DNA of 25,752 nt from Lachnospiraceae bacterium UBA3386 (GTDB lineage Bacteria > Bacillota > Clostridia > Lachnospirales > Lachnospiraceae): contig DEPS01000130.1 in NCBI GenBank assembly GCA_002358875.1, forward strand, positions 6,717 through 32,468. The letters run 5' to 3'. Within the stretch, counting starts at the first letter, position 1, and each line of letters opens with the position of its first letter. A program made the translations under genes and the position numbers. Positions 7,108 to 15,895 of this stretch are shown one piece after another. The notes under the pieces were generated by a model. It was not told the DNA's origin and made no database searches. It worked only from the letters and a program-made list of their open reading frames with translations.

Positions 7108-8295
7108 ATGAAGGGAAAAAAGAGAGAAGAGATCAGACGGACAGGATCAGACATCCACTCCTTCAGGGGAAAAGGCTCACGGACTGATCACACGGGGAAC
7201 CGTCGCACTGTAATAGCAGTGTCGGCGGCGCTTTTTGTGGCTGCAGCTTTTTTTATGCTCCCGGAAGCTTCCGAAAGAGCTTATGCGCAGGCCTTAGTAA
7301 GCTCTTCTGTACAGACCTTCAGAGCGGCGGCAGGAAAAGAGTCCGAACGGAAAGCTGCGGAGGCAGAGGCGGCAGAAAAGGGGGCCGAACGGAAAGCTGC
7401 GGAGGCAGAGGCAGCAGGAAAGGGGTCCGATCAGAAATCTGAGGAAGCGGAAAAGTCTGTTGAATATGTAAAGAACCGCTGGAATTTCGTGGAGACCTCC
7501 ATGGACGTTTCGGGAGGCATCCCGGAGGATATACGGGGACGTCTTGCGCTGATCCGTGAGGCCGGAAAGCTCAGAGTTGCGACGGAACCCCATTATGCCC
7601 CGCAGGAATTCATTGATCCCTCACTTGAGGGGCAGGACCAGTATCAGGGGGCGGACATGGAGCTTGCCAGGCTCATCGCAGAGCGTATGGGCGTGGAGCT
7701 CGAGATCGTGCCTTTGGAATTCACGGAGGTGCTTTCCGAGACCGCAGCAGGCACTTATGACCTGGCGATTTCCGGCCTGGCCTATACGCCTGCGCGGGCC
7801 AATTCCATGGAGCTCACAAAGGGATATCATTATTCACAGGATGATTCCAGGACAGGCTTTTTGATACGCAAAGCTGATGCCGGGGAGATCCGGGACGCAC
7901 AGGACCTTACAGGCCGGGATATTGCTGCCCAGGCCGGCTCCCTTCAGGAACTGCTGGCCTTGGAAAATATCACGCAGTACAGACAGTTCATCCGCCTTTC
8001 CTCCATGGAGCAGGTCTACAAGGCGCTCGAAACGGGGATCGTGGATGCAGCGGCGGCGGACATTGAGACGGCAAGACTCTACATAGAAAAACATCCTTCC
8101 TGCGGCCTGGTGATTCTGGAGGACATCAGCTACCAGCTTGAGGATGAACTAAGGGGTGACCGGATCGCTGCTCCCGGCGGGGAGATCGAGCTGGCGGCGT
8201 TCGTCAACGGCGTGATCGATGAGATCCTCAAGAGCGGTCAGTATGAGGAGTGGTTCAAAGAATATCATGACTATGCCGCAAGGCTGGGTCTGTAA
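7108..8295 (+). CDS. Family 3 extracellular solute-binding protein (amino-acid type), membrane-anchored
   Basis: 395 residues from the ATG at 7108. An in-frame TTG at 7003 would fall in the promoter region and give no better signal peptide. A basic N-terminus (about 32 residues) precedes a hydrophobic segment (about 33-51) and a possible cleavage site (AYA before QA, near residue 60). A 14-residue repeat (ERKAAEAEAAEKGA type, about 79-107) forms an Ala/Glu/Lys-rich, probably helical stalk. From about 145 to the end is a PBPb-fold binding protein: GKLRVATEPHYAPQEF, GADMELARLIAERMG, YDLAISGLAYTPARA. The Arg in TPARA is where amino-acid binders hold the carboxylate. No permease or ATPase gene is near. 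Instead it heads the operon of a giant HD-GYP sensor, so it may present an amino acid to that sensor. Confidence 0.85.
   Translation: MKGKKREEIRRTGSDIHSFRGKGSRTDHTGNRRTVIAVSAALFVAAAFFMLPEASERAYAQALVSSSVQTFRAAAGKESERKAAEAEAAEKGAERKAAEAEAAGKGSDQKSEEAEKSVEYVKNRWNFVETSMDVSGGIPEDIRGRLALIREAGKLRVATEPHYAPQEFIDPSLEGQDQYQGADMELARLIAERMGVELEIVPLEFTEVLSETAAGTYDLAISGLAYTPARANSMELTKGYHYSQDDSRTGFLIRKADAGEIRDAQDLTGRDIAAQAGSLQELLALENITQYRQFIRLSSMEQVYKALETGIVDAAAADIETARLYIEKHPSCGLVILEDISYQLEDELRGDRIAAPGGEIELAAFVNGVIDEILKSGQYEEWFKEYHDYAARLGL
7345..7450 (+). repeat. 42-bp in-frame tandem repeat
   Basis: Two nearly identical 42-base units (7345-7386 and 7387-7428) and a decayed third copy encode a 14-residue Ala/Glu/Lys-rich stalk in the binding protein. 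Copy number could vary between strains. Confidence 0.75.
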
Positions 8296-8398
8296 AAGAT
8301 CGGGGCGGATAAGTGTGTTCCTGTAAAAGCGGGCTGCTGCTATAAAACATTTAAAAGCAGCGAATTCTGCGCCTGCGCGTTGGGGAGGAATGGCTGTT

Positions 8399-11300
8399 GT
8401 GAAAAAGTGGAAATCCTGGCAGATCAGCCTGTTTGTACTGTTATGTCTTGCAGCCAACGGAATCGGGAGGATCGTCGGGAAAAAGTATTTTCTTCCTGTG
8501 TGGCTGGATTCTTTCGGGACGGTGTTCGCAGGTTACGCGGGCGGTCCTGTCTGCGGCGCTATAGTCGGAGCAGTGTCTAACTTTATGTTCGGGGCAATCA
8601 ACCATGCCTCCCGCGTTTACTCTCTGACGAGCATTGCGCTCGGAGTAACGGTCGGCTTTGCCGCGAGAAAGAATATGTTCAGGGATCTTCTCGGATCTTT
8701 GACCGTGGCGGCTGTCGCCACGGCCTTCTGCGTGCTGGTTTCCACTCCTCTGAACCTTATATATAACGCCGGATCAACCGGAAACCTGTGGGGAAACGGC
8801 GTGTCGGCCTTTCTTTCTTCCGTCGGCTTTCCCCTGGTGCTGAGCGCCCTTACAGGGGAGTTCTGCGTCGATTTTCTGGACAAATTCCTCACCCTGGGTA
8901 TTTTCTATGGCCTTCTTCGTATCTGGAAGGAAATTGCGGCGCGCAGGGAGAAAAAGCTCAACCCGGATGCAGGAAGGAAGCCGGACACTACGGCTGTCTA
9001 TTCCGGAAAGCATCTGGGAATGGAGGAAAACGACAAAAAACCGGGCCCCTCTTCCTGCGACGACAAAAAGAAAGCGCCCGGAAGCGGGGCCGCGCGTCTT
9101 ATGATCATGGCGCTTCTGCTTCCCGCTCTTTTGGTGCGCCCTGTATGTGCGTCTGAGGAGGATCTGACGAAAGTCAGGGAGGCGAGTCCGACGGATCTGC
9201 CGGGAGCCCGGCCGGCCGATGCGGCCGCGGCAAATCTGGCAAATGCCCCGGGGGCCCGCCCGGCCGGTGCGGCCGGCACAATTTATTCGGAGAAGGATCC
9301 GGCTGAGACCGGCTTCGACGCGGCCTATAATGACTACGTTCAGACGGTCTTTGACAATAACAACGGGATTCCCTGCGGGGAGGCAAATGATATCGCCCAG
9401 ACGAACGACGGTATTCTCTGGATCGGGACCTACGCCGGCCTTTACCGCTGCAACGGGTCCGAATTCCGCTGGATGGACGAATACGAGTCCGTCCGAAACG
9501 TCAACTGTCTCTTTGCGGATATGGAGGGGCGCCTGTGGATCGGGACCAACGACAACGGCCTCGCTATTTCGATCAATGAAAAGATCGTAAATGTGCTTGA
9601 CGAGGACCAGGGGCTGCCGTCCAATTCCGTGCGCTGCATCACGCAGGGCTCGGACGGCTATTATTATGTGGGGACGGCCGGCAGCATGCAGGTGCTTGAG
9701 CTCAACGACGGTCTGAAGAAGAAGGGGACCTTTCCGGAGGTGGGTCAGGCGCGCTCCATCGATGCGGACAAGAAGGGGAGCGTAGCGGCGGTGACTTCCA
9801 ACGGGCGTCTTTTTCTTTTGAAGGAGGGGCAGATCCGGAGTTCTCTCAGGAGGACGGATTCCAACGGGACCTTCGAGAGCTGCGGATTTCTTCCGGACGG
9901 AAGGCTGCTTGTGGGGACGACGTCCGACCAGATCTATATTTACGATATTTCAAAAGGATATTTTGCGGAAAAAGGCGTCATCCGGTGCGAGGGGCTTGTA
10001 AACATCAACGATTATTTTCCTCTGCCGGACGGAGACATTCTGGTTTCCGCAGATAACGGGATCGGTTTTCTCGATTCCAGGCTTCGTTTTCATTCAATCA
10101 ATGTCAACAGCTTCAACAATTCCATCGACAGTATCCTGGTAGACTACCAGGGAAATTTCTGGTTCGTTTCTTCTCGCCTGGGGCTTCTGCGCCTGGCCAG
10201 GTCGCCCTTCAGGGATATTTACGGAACTGCGGGGATCGGGAAAAAAGTCGTCAATGCCGTAGAAAAATGGAAGGGGTCATATTATTTCGGAACGGACAGC
10301 GGCCTCGATATTGTGGATGAAAAAGGCCGCACCGCCATTACAACTCCCCTTTCCGAGCAGCTGGCAGGCGTGCGGATCCGGTGCATCTACGCAGAAGAAA
10401 AAGAAGACGACAGTACGCTGTGGATCTGTACCTTTTCAAAGGGGCTCTGGGCAGTGAAGCCCGACGGATCCATCCGCGTCTATGACGCGGAAAACAGCGT
10501 CCTTGGCAATAAGGCCAGGCTGGTCCGCCCCCTTTCGGGCGGCAGGATCGCGGCCAGCGGAGACCAGGGGCTGATCTTCCTAAGGGACGGCGAGATCACT
10601 GAATCCTTCCCCTACATGGCAGAGGGAATCGGGACGACCATCCTGACGGTCGCAGAGATGGATGACGGGACGGTCCTGGCCGGCACCGACGGAGACGGAA
10701 TTGCTGTGATCACTGCGGCGGATACCGGCGGCAGTTCTGCCGGGGAGAGCGCTCCGGCGGAAAACGGGAGCACGGCCGCAGCAGAGGAAGATGGCAGCAC
10801 GGCCATGACAGGCGAAAGCGTCAGCAGCGCTGCAGAAACAAGCAGCGCCGCAGAAACCGCCCGCGAAGTTCTCCACATCCGCCGCAGGGACGGGCTGAGC
10901 TCCGATGTCATTCTGCGCATCGTCCGCGACAAGGCGGGGGACGGAGCTTTCCTCGTCACGAGCAACAGTCTCTGCTGCATGGACGGAGACAGGAATGTGC
11001 GGCGGCTGGACAATTTTCCTTATTATAATAATTATGATGTCTGGCAGAAGGACAATGACACGCTGTTTGTGACCGGCAGCTCCGGCATTTATGTCGTGAG
11101 CCGTGAAGAGCTCCTCTCCGGAGCGGAAACCATAAGCTTCGACCTTCTGGATTCAAAGAAGGGTCTTGGCAGTGCCCTGACGGCCAATTCCTGGAATTAT
11201 GACGACGGCGCGGGAGCTCTCTATCTCCCTGCCGATTCGGGTGTCTTTGTTCTTGACACTGAAAAATATAAGTCCGATACCCGCTCCTACCGCATGATGG

Positions 11301-12397
11301 TCTCGGGCGTCCGTCTTGACGGAGTCATGCACGGGGTGGACCGCAGCAGCCCGATCAGCGTGGGAGCCGGTATTTCCAGGATCGAGTTCTTCCCTGAGAT
11401 CATCAACTACTCCATTCAGGAGCCCAATGTGGGATATTATCTGGAGGGATTTGACGAGGACTGGCACATCATGCCCCAGAGCAGTCTGGGCAGCATCACC
11501 TACACGAATCTCCCCGGGGGAAATTACCAGTTTCATCTGGCGGTGTTTGGAAACAGCAGGTCGGAGATCCTGGAGGAACAGATCTATCCGGTGGTCAGGG
11601 AAAGAGAAATCTATGACCACGTCTGGTTCCGCTTTTACATGCTGTTTATCCTTCTGTCTTTCGTCGCCTGGATCACCTGGTTCGCCGCGCGCGTACGGAT
11701 GAGGCGGATGATGGAGATCCAGCAGCAGGAGCTGGAGATAGCCAAGCAGCAGGTCGAGATGGGCAACGAGACGATCGCCGCCATAGCAAATACGGTGGAC
11801 GCCAAGGACGAGAGGACCAGCCAGCACTCCTACCGTGTCTCTGAATACGCCTATCTTATGGGAAAAGAACTGGGCATGACGGAGGAGGAGTGCAGGAACC
11901 TGCGCAACGCAGCCCGGATGCATGACATAGGAAAAATAGGCGTCCCCGATGTCATCCTCAACAAGCCGGCCCGCCTCACGGACGAAGAGTATCAGGTCAT
12001 GAAATCCCATACTCTTATCGGCGCTGATATCATGAGGGACTTTACGCTTCTCAACAATGTCGTTGACGGCGCCCTCTATCACCACGAACGCTACGACGGC
12101 AAAGGCTATCCCGCAGGCCTCAAGGGGGAGGAGATCCCCTATTACGGGCGCATCATCGGTGTCGCCGATGCCTTTGATGCCATGACGGCCAACCGCGTCT
12201 ACAGGAAACAGATGGACTTCGATTATGTCCTGAACGAAATGCGAAAGGGACGGGGGACCCAGTTTGACCCTAAGATGGTGGATATTCTGCTGCGCCTGAT
12301 CGAAAACGGCACCATAGACCTGCACAAGCTCTACCAGACAGGAGAGTCGGATGACTCAGGACACAAAGATGCGCTCGGGCAGGGGGGACAGGAATGA
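8399..12397 (+). CDS. Giant membrane sensor: S-component-like membrane domain, propeller, Y_Y_Y, HD-GYP phosphodiesterase
   Basis: About 1332 residues. The GTG at 8399 lies 10 bases after GGGGAGG; an ATG at 8390 is only 1 base from it. Positions below count from 8390. Residues 1-185 have five or six membrane segments resembling ECF S components (LPVWLDSFGTVFAGYAGGPVCGAIVGA). A Lys-rich linker leads to another membrane segment (about 237-252), then an Ala/Pro-rich stretch. About 320-980 is an extracellular beta-propeller of Reg_prop type (repeated LWIGT motifs), interrupted by an Ala/Ser/Thr/Glu-rich insert (about 775-825). A Y_Y_Y domain (about 1000-1065), membrane segment (1083-1103) and coiled coil follow. 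The HD-GYP domain has HD at 1178-1179 and GYP at 1239-1241, so it probably degrades cyclic-di-GMP. It overlaps the next gene by ATGA. Confidence 0.9.
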   Translation: MKKWKSWQISLFVLLCLAANGIGRIVGKKYFLPVWLDSFGTVFAGYAGGPVCGAIVGAVSNFMFGAINHASRVYSLTSIALGVTVGFAARKNMFRDLLGSLTVAAVATAFCVLVSTPLNLIYNAGSTGNLWGNGVSAFLSSVGFPLVLSALTGEFCVDFLDKFLTLGIFYGLLRIWKEIAARREKKLNPDAGRKPDTTAVYSGKHLGMEENDKKPGPSSCDDKKKAPGSGAARLMIMALLLPALLVRPVCASEEDLTKVREASPTDLPGARPADAAAANLANAPGARPAGAAGTIYSEKDPAETGFDAAYNDYVQTVFDNNNGIPCGEANDIAQTNDGILWIGTYAGLYRCNGSEFRWMDEYESVRNVNCLFADMEGRLWIGTNDNGLAISINEKIVNVLDEDQGLPSNSVRCITQGSDGYYYVGTAGSMQVLELNDGLKKKGTFPEVGQARSIDADKKGSVAAVTSNGRLFLLKEGQIRSSLRRTDSNGTFESCGFLPDGRLLVGTTSDQIYIYDISKGYFAEKGVIRCEGLVNINDYFPLPDGDILVSADNGIGFLDSRLRFHSINVNSFNNSIDSILVDYQGNFWFVSSRLGLLRLARSPFRDIYGTAGIGKKVVNAVEKWKGSYYFGTDSGLDIVDEKGRTAITTPLSEQLAGVRIRCIYAEEKEDDSTLWICTFSKGLWAVKPDGSIRVYDAENSVLGNKARLVRPLSGGRIAASGDQGLIFLRDGEITESFPYMAEGIGTTILTVAEMDDGTVLAGTDGDGIAVITAADTGGSSAGESAPAENGSTAAAEEDGSTAMTGESVSSAAETSSAAETAREVLHIRRRDGLSSDVILRIVRDKAGDGAFLVTSNSLCCMDGDRNVRRLDNFPYYNNYDVWQKDNDTLFVTGSSGIYVVSREELLSGAETISFDLLDSKKGLGSALTANSWNYDDGAGALYLPADSGVFVLDTEKYKSDTRSYRMMVSGVRLDGVMHGVDRSSPISVGAGISRIEFFPEIINYSIQEPNVGYYLEGFDEDWHIMPQSSLGSITYTNLPGGNYQFHLAVFGNSRSEILEEQIYPVVREREIYDHVWFRFYMLFILLSFVAWITWFAARVRMRRMMEIQQQELEIAKQQVEMGNETIAAIANTVDAKDERTSQHSYRVSEYAYLMGKELGMTEEECRNLRNAARMHDIGKIGVPDVILNKPARLTDEEYQVMKSHTLIGADIMRDFTLLNNVVDGALYHHERYDGKGYPAGLKGEEIPYYGRIIGVADAFDAMTANRVYRKQMDFDYVLNEMRKGRGTQFDPKMVDILLRLIENGTIDLHKLYQTGESDDSGHKDALGQGGQE

Positions 12398-13590
12398 AAA
12401 GAATCAATCTCATCACAGCCGCGACCTGCTTTGCTGTACTCTGCGCCTTTACTTTTTTTTACCAGCTTCGATGGGGAAACAGCTTCACCGGCCCCCTGAA
12501 GGTGGGCTTTATCTACGAAAACGACGGGACAGCCCCTTATTCCTATAACTTTGCCCTCGCTGAGACAGCTCTTGAGGATAAATACGGGGAGAAGGTGGAG
12601 ATCCTGTCCAAGAGCAACGTCCTTGAAGCAGAGGCGGAGATCCCGATCTGTGAGCTGGCCCACCAGGGCTGCCGCATTATTTTCACCAACAGCCACAGCG
12701 GTGATTTTTACGAAATGGCCTCGGCCTATCCGGAGATCCAGTTCTGCCAGGTCTCATGGGGCGGAGAAAAAACGGAAGACCTGCCGGACAATTACCACAC
12801 CTTCAACGGCGAGATCTATCAGGGCCGCTATGTGAGCGGCATTGCTGCCGGCATGAAGCTGCGGGAGCTGATCGATAAGGGCGTCATCACTCCTGAGGAA
12901 GCCGTCGTAGGCTACGTGGGCTCGTATTCCAGTTCTTATGTTATTTCCGGATACACCGCATTTCTTCTGGGCGTCCGCAGCGTGGCTCCGGAAGCAGTGA
13001 TGCGCGTGCGATACACTCATTCCTGGAGTAACTTCATATTGGAAAAGGACTGCGCCCGCAGCCTCATTGAAGAGGGCTGCGTCCTCCTCTCTCACCACAC
13101 CGGTACGATCGGCCCCGCCGCCGCCTGCGAGGAGGCTGCGGAGGGGAGAGGACGGAGGATATATTTTATCGGATATAATGAAAGCATGATCTATGACGCG
13201 CCGACCTGCGCGATCACCAGCACCGGTATCGACTGGCGTCCCTATATCGTCGGCGCCGTCGGCGCCCTCCTGGACAACTCGGCGATCGAAAAGACGGTCC
13301 CCGGCAGCGTCCACGGACAGGATATGAGCGCCGGATTTGACCGGGGCTGGGTGCGCATGTTCGAACTCAACACCCGCGTCGCCGCGCCCGGCACCCGCGA
13401 GGCCATGGACGAGGCGGCAAAAGCCCTCGCGAAAGGCCGTCTGAAAGTCTTTGAGGGCAGCTATACCGGTACTGATCCCGACGATCCCGATGACCGCATC
13501 GACCTGTCTTCAGGATATACTGAAAACGCCCGTTCCTCTTCTCCTGACTTCCATTACGTTCTGGACGGCGTGATCACGGTGGAAAACTAA
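12394..13590 (+). CDS. BMP family (PnrA/Med-like) substrate-binding protein
   Basis: 398 residues. An N-terminal hydrophobic segment (about residues 5-24) acts as signal peptide or anchor. No good lipobox is visible, because the Cys at 12 follows Ala-Ala-Thr. The body is the BMP fold known from nucleoside-binding lipoproteins: PLKVGFIYE near the start, QGCRIIFTNSHSG, the hinge region YQGRYVSGIAAGMK, VGYVGSYSSSYVISGYTAF, GIDWRPYIVGAVGALLD and FDRGWVRMFELN. The ATG overlaps the stop of the HD-GYP sensor (ATGA), so the two are translationally coupled. No nucleoside permease or ATPase is present, which favours a ligand-sensing job with the HD-GYP sensor over transport. Confidence 0.87.
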   Translation: MKRINLITAATCFAVLCAFTFFYQLRWGNSFTGPLKVGFIYENDGTAPYSYNFALAETALEDKYGEKVEILSKSNVLEAEAEIPICELAHQGCRIIFTNSHSGDFYEMASAYPEIQFCQVSWGGEKTEDLPDNYHTFNGEIYQGRYVSGIAAGMKLRELIDKGVITPEEAVVGYVGSYSSSYVISGYTAFLLGVRSVAPEAVMRVRYTHSWSNFILEKDCARSLIEEGCVLLSHHTGTIGPAAACEEAAEGRGRRIYFIGYNESMIYDAPTCAITSTGIDWRPYIVGAVGALLDNSAIEKTVPGSVHGQDMSAGFDRGWVRMFELNTRVAAPGTREAMDEAAKALAKGRLKVFEGSYTGTDPDDPDDRIDLSSGYTENARSSSPDFHYVLDGVITVEN

Positions 13591-13604
13591 AAAAGTGCAG
13601 GCGT

Positions 13605-13642
13605 AAAAGGCAGAGTGAGTGATTCTCCCTCTGCCTTATTTG
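13605..13642 (+). terminator. Rho-independent terminator of the sensor operon
   Basis: AAGGCAGAG (13607-13615) pairs with CTCTGCCTT (13629-13637), followed by ATTTGTTAT. It begins 15 bases after the BMP stop. The T-run is imperfect. Confidence 0.65.
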
Positions 13643-13652
13643 TTATGTATTT

Positions 13653-13668
13653 ATGAAAACGATAAAAA
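13653..13668 (+). promoter_or_regulatory. Possible cre (CcpA) site
   Basis: ATGAAAACGATAAAAA matches the cre consensus WTGNAARCGNWWWCAW at 15 of 16 positions (the C is replaced by A). It lies immediately upstream of the pilin promoter. AT-rich sequence makes chance matches likely. Confidence 0.25.
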
Positions 13669-13672
13669 ACGC

Positions 13673-13701
13673 TACATAAAGCCCGGATAAAATAGTATAA
13701 T
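13673..13701 (+). promoter_or_regulatory. Promoter of the prepilin operon
   Basis: A perfect TATAAT at 13696-13701, with a weak -35 (TACATA) 17 bases upstream. The predicted leader is about 75 bases long. I saw no cyclic-di-GMP riboswitch core in it. Confidence 0.45.
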
Positions 13702-13781
13702 AGAAAGTGGATTATTGTCTGTGATGATTGACACTCGCAAAACCTGACACGGCAGAAAACCAGGAAAGGAGGAAAGCGCGC

Positions 13782-14669
13782 GTGAAAGACAAAATACTGA
13801 AAAAGCTCGGCTCGGAAAAAGGCGCGTCCATCACCTTCGCCCTCCTGCTCTTTCTTGTCTGCACAGTACTGAGCTCTGTGATCCTGTCTGCGGCTACTGC
13901 CGCCTCCGGACGGATGGCCAGAATGGCGCAGACGGACCAGAAATACTATTCCGTGACCTCGGCAGCAGAGCTGCTCAAAGACATATTTAAAGATAAAACC
14001 GTGACAGTGGAAAGGGTCGTCACGGAAGAAGCTGACAAACATTATTCCGGAGGTGCTGTGACGATACAATCGACAGCGCGTACATCAGATATGACGAGGA
14101 TCCTCCTCGATAATGTGGAGCTGGATACAATCACCTCTACGGGTCTTAACAAGTCAGCGGGAAGTTATACAGCTAATGATACCCGGATCACGACGCCCGG
14201 GGTAAACCAGGGGATTAACTCATCTTTTGCTGCGGAAGCGGCATTTAAGATGGTTGAGACATCTCCGGTAACGGTCGAATATATGAGTTTGTATCCGTCG
14301 CAGATTGCCGGCAATTCAAGCAGGAATGTAATTGTAATAATGAAGGCCATGGATAGTGAGCCGCTTGCTGTGCTGGTCACGGAGACAATAAATCCGCAGG
14401 AGAACGGAATCACGGATTTTGGCGTTGTCACATTTACCCTGCGCAACGCCGTAAAGAAAGAAGGAGAATCCGGGTACACGGAAGCGCCTGATAAGTATCA
14501 GGTGAAGCTTACTTTTGCAGCGGATATCAGTAAAAATGAAAGCGTTAAAGCCACGGACCAGAGACCATACGAGATTTCAGACAGCGGAACTGAGGAATAT
14601 AAATTCAAGACAGTCACAGACACGACGACTACTACTACGCTCAAGTGGAAACTGCTGAGGGTGGAGTGA
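13782..14669 (+). CDS. Prepilin-like protein without Glu5 (295 aa)
   Basis: The start is GTG at 13782, because AAAGGAGG lies 9 bases before it. An upstream in-frame start at 13728 has no ribosome binding site. The N-terminus KDKILKKLGSEKGASITFALLLF followed by VCTVLSSVILSAATAASG (positions 3-44) is a prepilin-like basic leader and a long hydrophobic helix. A Gly precedes the helix, but position +5 after a cut at that Gly is Phe, not the Glu found in most type IV pilins. The lack of Glu5 recalls tip-type minor pseudopilins such as GspK. The rest (about residues 45-295) is unrecognised, mostly beta-predicted, and ends in a Thr-rich TTTTTT segment. It is first of four prepilin-like genes in one direction, so probably a minor pilin or pilus initiator. 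Confidence 0.7.
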   Translation: MKDKILKKLGSEKGASITFALLLFLVCTVLSSVILSAATAASGRMARMAQTDQKYYSVTSAAELLKDIFKDKTVTVERVVTEEADKHYSGGAVTIQSTARTSDMTRILLDNVELDTITSTGLNKSAGSYTANDTRITTPGVNQGINSSFAAEAAFKMVETSPVTVEYMSLYPSQIAGNSSRNVIVIMKAMDSEPLAVLVTETINPQENGITDFGVVTFTLRNAVKKEGESGYTEAPDKYQVKLTFAADISKNESVKATDQRPYEISDSGTEEYKFKTVTDTTTTTTLKWKLLRVE

Positions 14670-14701
14670 TCGCTCCCGGGTATTTACAGGAGGGAGTTAT
14701 A

Positions 14702-15103
14702 ATGGACAGTATCAGGGGAAAATATGCCGGGGGAGGTCCCACGGCAGAGGGCTCCATAATAAAAACACTGCGGGAAAAACTGATTCGCAGGCTGCGCAGC
14801 AATTCGGGAGAGTCGTTTGCGGAAACGCTCGTGTCTCTCCTTATTTCCGTACTTGCTCTTACGATGCTGGCCGGAGCGATCTCTACAGCTTCCGGACTGA
14901 TCACAAAGAGCAGAACAAAAATCGATTCCTATCAGGATAATATTGAGGCGGTCATTGCCGCGGAGTCTGTCGGGATCAAAGGGACAGTGACGATTGAGAA
15001 AGAACTTACAGACACTATAAATATTGCTCCTTTGGACATTGTTTTTTACCGTACTTATTTCGGTAGTACTCCTGTGGGAATCTATAAAAAGAAGGCGGAA
15101 TAA
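14702..15103 (+). CDS. Prepilin-like protein (133 aa)
   Basis: The start is ATG at 14702, with AGGAGG 8 bases upstream; it lies 32 bases after the previous stop. A basic leader of unusual length (about 36 residues, including TLREKLIRRLRSNSG) precedes ESFAETLVSLLISVLALTM. Cutting after that Gly puts Glu at +5, the residue used for pilin docking. The helix is followed by a short C-terminal domain (about 70 residues) of unknown fold. Processing would need a prepilin peptidase, which is not in the window. Likely a minor pilin of the same fibre as its neighbours. Confidence 0.72.
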   Translation: MDSIRGKYAGGGPTAEGSIIKTLREKLIRRLRSNSGESFAETLVSLLISVLALTMLAGAISTASGLITKSRTKIDSYQDNIEAVIAAESVGIKGTVTIEKELTDTINIAPLDIVFYRTYFGSTPVGIYKKKAE

Positions 15104-15203
15104 GATAAACTGAAAAAGGCATAAGGACAGATTTAAAAGGAGCGGTGCCCAAAGAACCGGGCGCGATCGTGGAGGACAGATCAAGGGCAGGGTGGTGTGC
15201 GTG

Positions 15204-15773
15204 ATGAAAAAAGAGTCAAAATTAAAAAAAAAGACCGGCTTTACCCTTGCGGAGACGCTGCTGGCGGTCCTGATCATGCTGATGGTCTCTTCGATCGTGG
15301 CGGCGGGTATCCCGGCAGCGAAGAACGCCTACGAGAAGGTGGTCCTTGCGTCAAATGCTGAGGTTCTTATGTCGACTGCAGTCTCGGCACTGCGAAACGA
15401 GCTGGGAACCGCAAAAGACATCAGTCTTGCAGACAATCAGACAGGGTTGGTCCCCGGGACGACGATCACCTATTTCAACGCGGAAAGAAGGGCGATGTCG
15501 CGCCTGTATGTTCAGGACAATAATATTATGCTCCTGCGATATTATTTTGATGGTAATGAATTTACTATGGATACAGGTGTTGTCCCCGGGCCTGAACGGC
15601 TCATTCCCGAGAAGACAGCTACGGGAGACTTGCAGGTAAAGTATGATTCGGTGGTATACGATCCGGCAAAAGGAACCATCACCTTCAGCGAATTTAAAGT
15701 GATGCGTGGAAGCACGGTGCTGGTCCAAAGGGGTACAGAAGGAAAACTGACGATCAGAACCATTTCGGAGTAG
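15204..15773 (+). CDS. Prepilin-type N-terminal cleavage/methylation protein (189 aa)
   Basis: It has the classical prepilin signature: a basic leader ending KKKTG, then FTLAETLLAVLIMLMVSS, with Phe at +1 and Glu at +5 after the cut. The start is taken as ATG at 15204. In-frame GTG codons at 15192, 15195 and 15201 cannot be excluded, and the ribosome binding site is not decisive (GGAGG at 15172, AGGG near 15188). The C-terminal ~140 residues are predicted beta-rich, with RLYVQDNNIMLLRYYFDG, as in minor pilins of the PilW/GspJ kind. A 100-base gap separates it from the previous gene, with no terminator seen. Confidence 0.8.
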   Translation: MKKESKLKKKTGFTLAETLLAVLIMLMVSSIVAAGIPAAKNAYEKVVLASNAEVLMSTAVSALRNELGTAKDISLADNQTGLVPGTTITYFNAERRAMSRLYVQDNNIMLLRYYFDGNEFTMDTGVVPGPERLIPEKTATGDLQVKYDSVVYDPAKGTITFSEFKVMRGSTVLVQRGTEGKLTIRTISE

Positions 15774-15895
15774 CTGCCAATATTATCGACTCGCATAGCT
15801 GCGGGCGCCAAAGCACTAAAGTTGTATAGTCGGAATTTTTTGCAGCGTGACATGATAAGAATAAAGGCTTTCTGCCGTGCGGAGAAGGTTTGCAT

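Noticed and set aside
11153..12325. 390-residue open frame on the minus strand
   Set aside because: Antisense to the Y_Y_Y and HD-GYP part of the sensor gene, whose motifs are intact; no family features.
13646..13781. Cyclic-di-GMP riboswitch before the prepilin operon
   Set aside because: The conserved GEMM core was not found; the predicted leader of about 75 bases is short for it.
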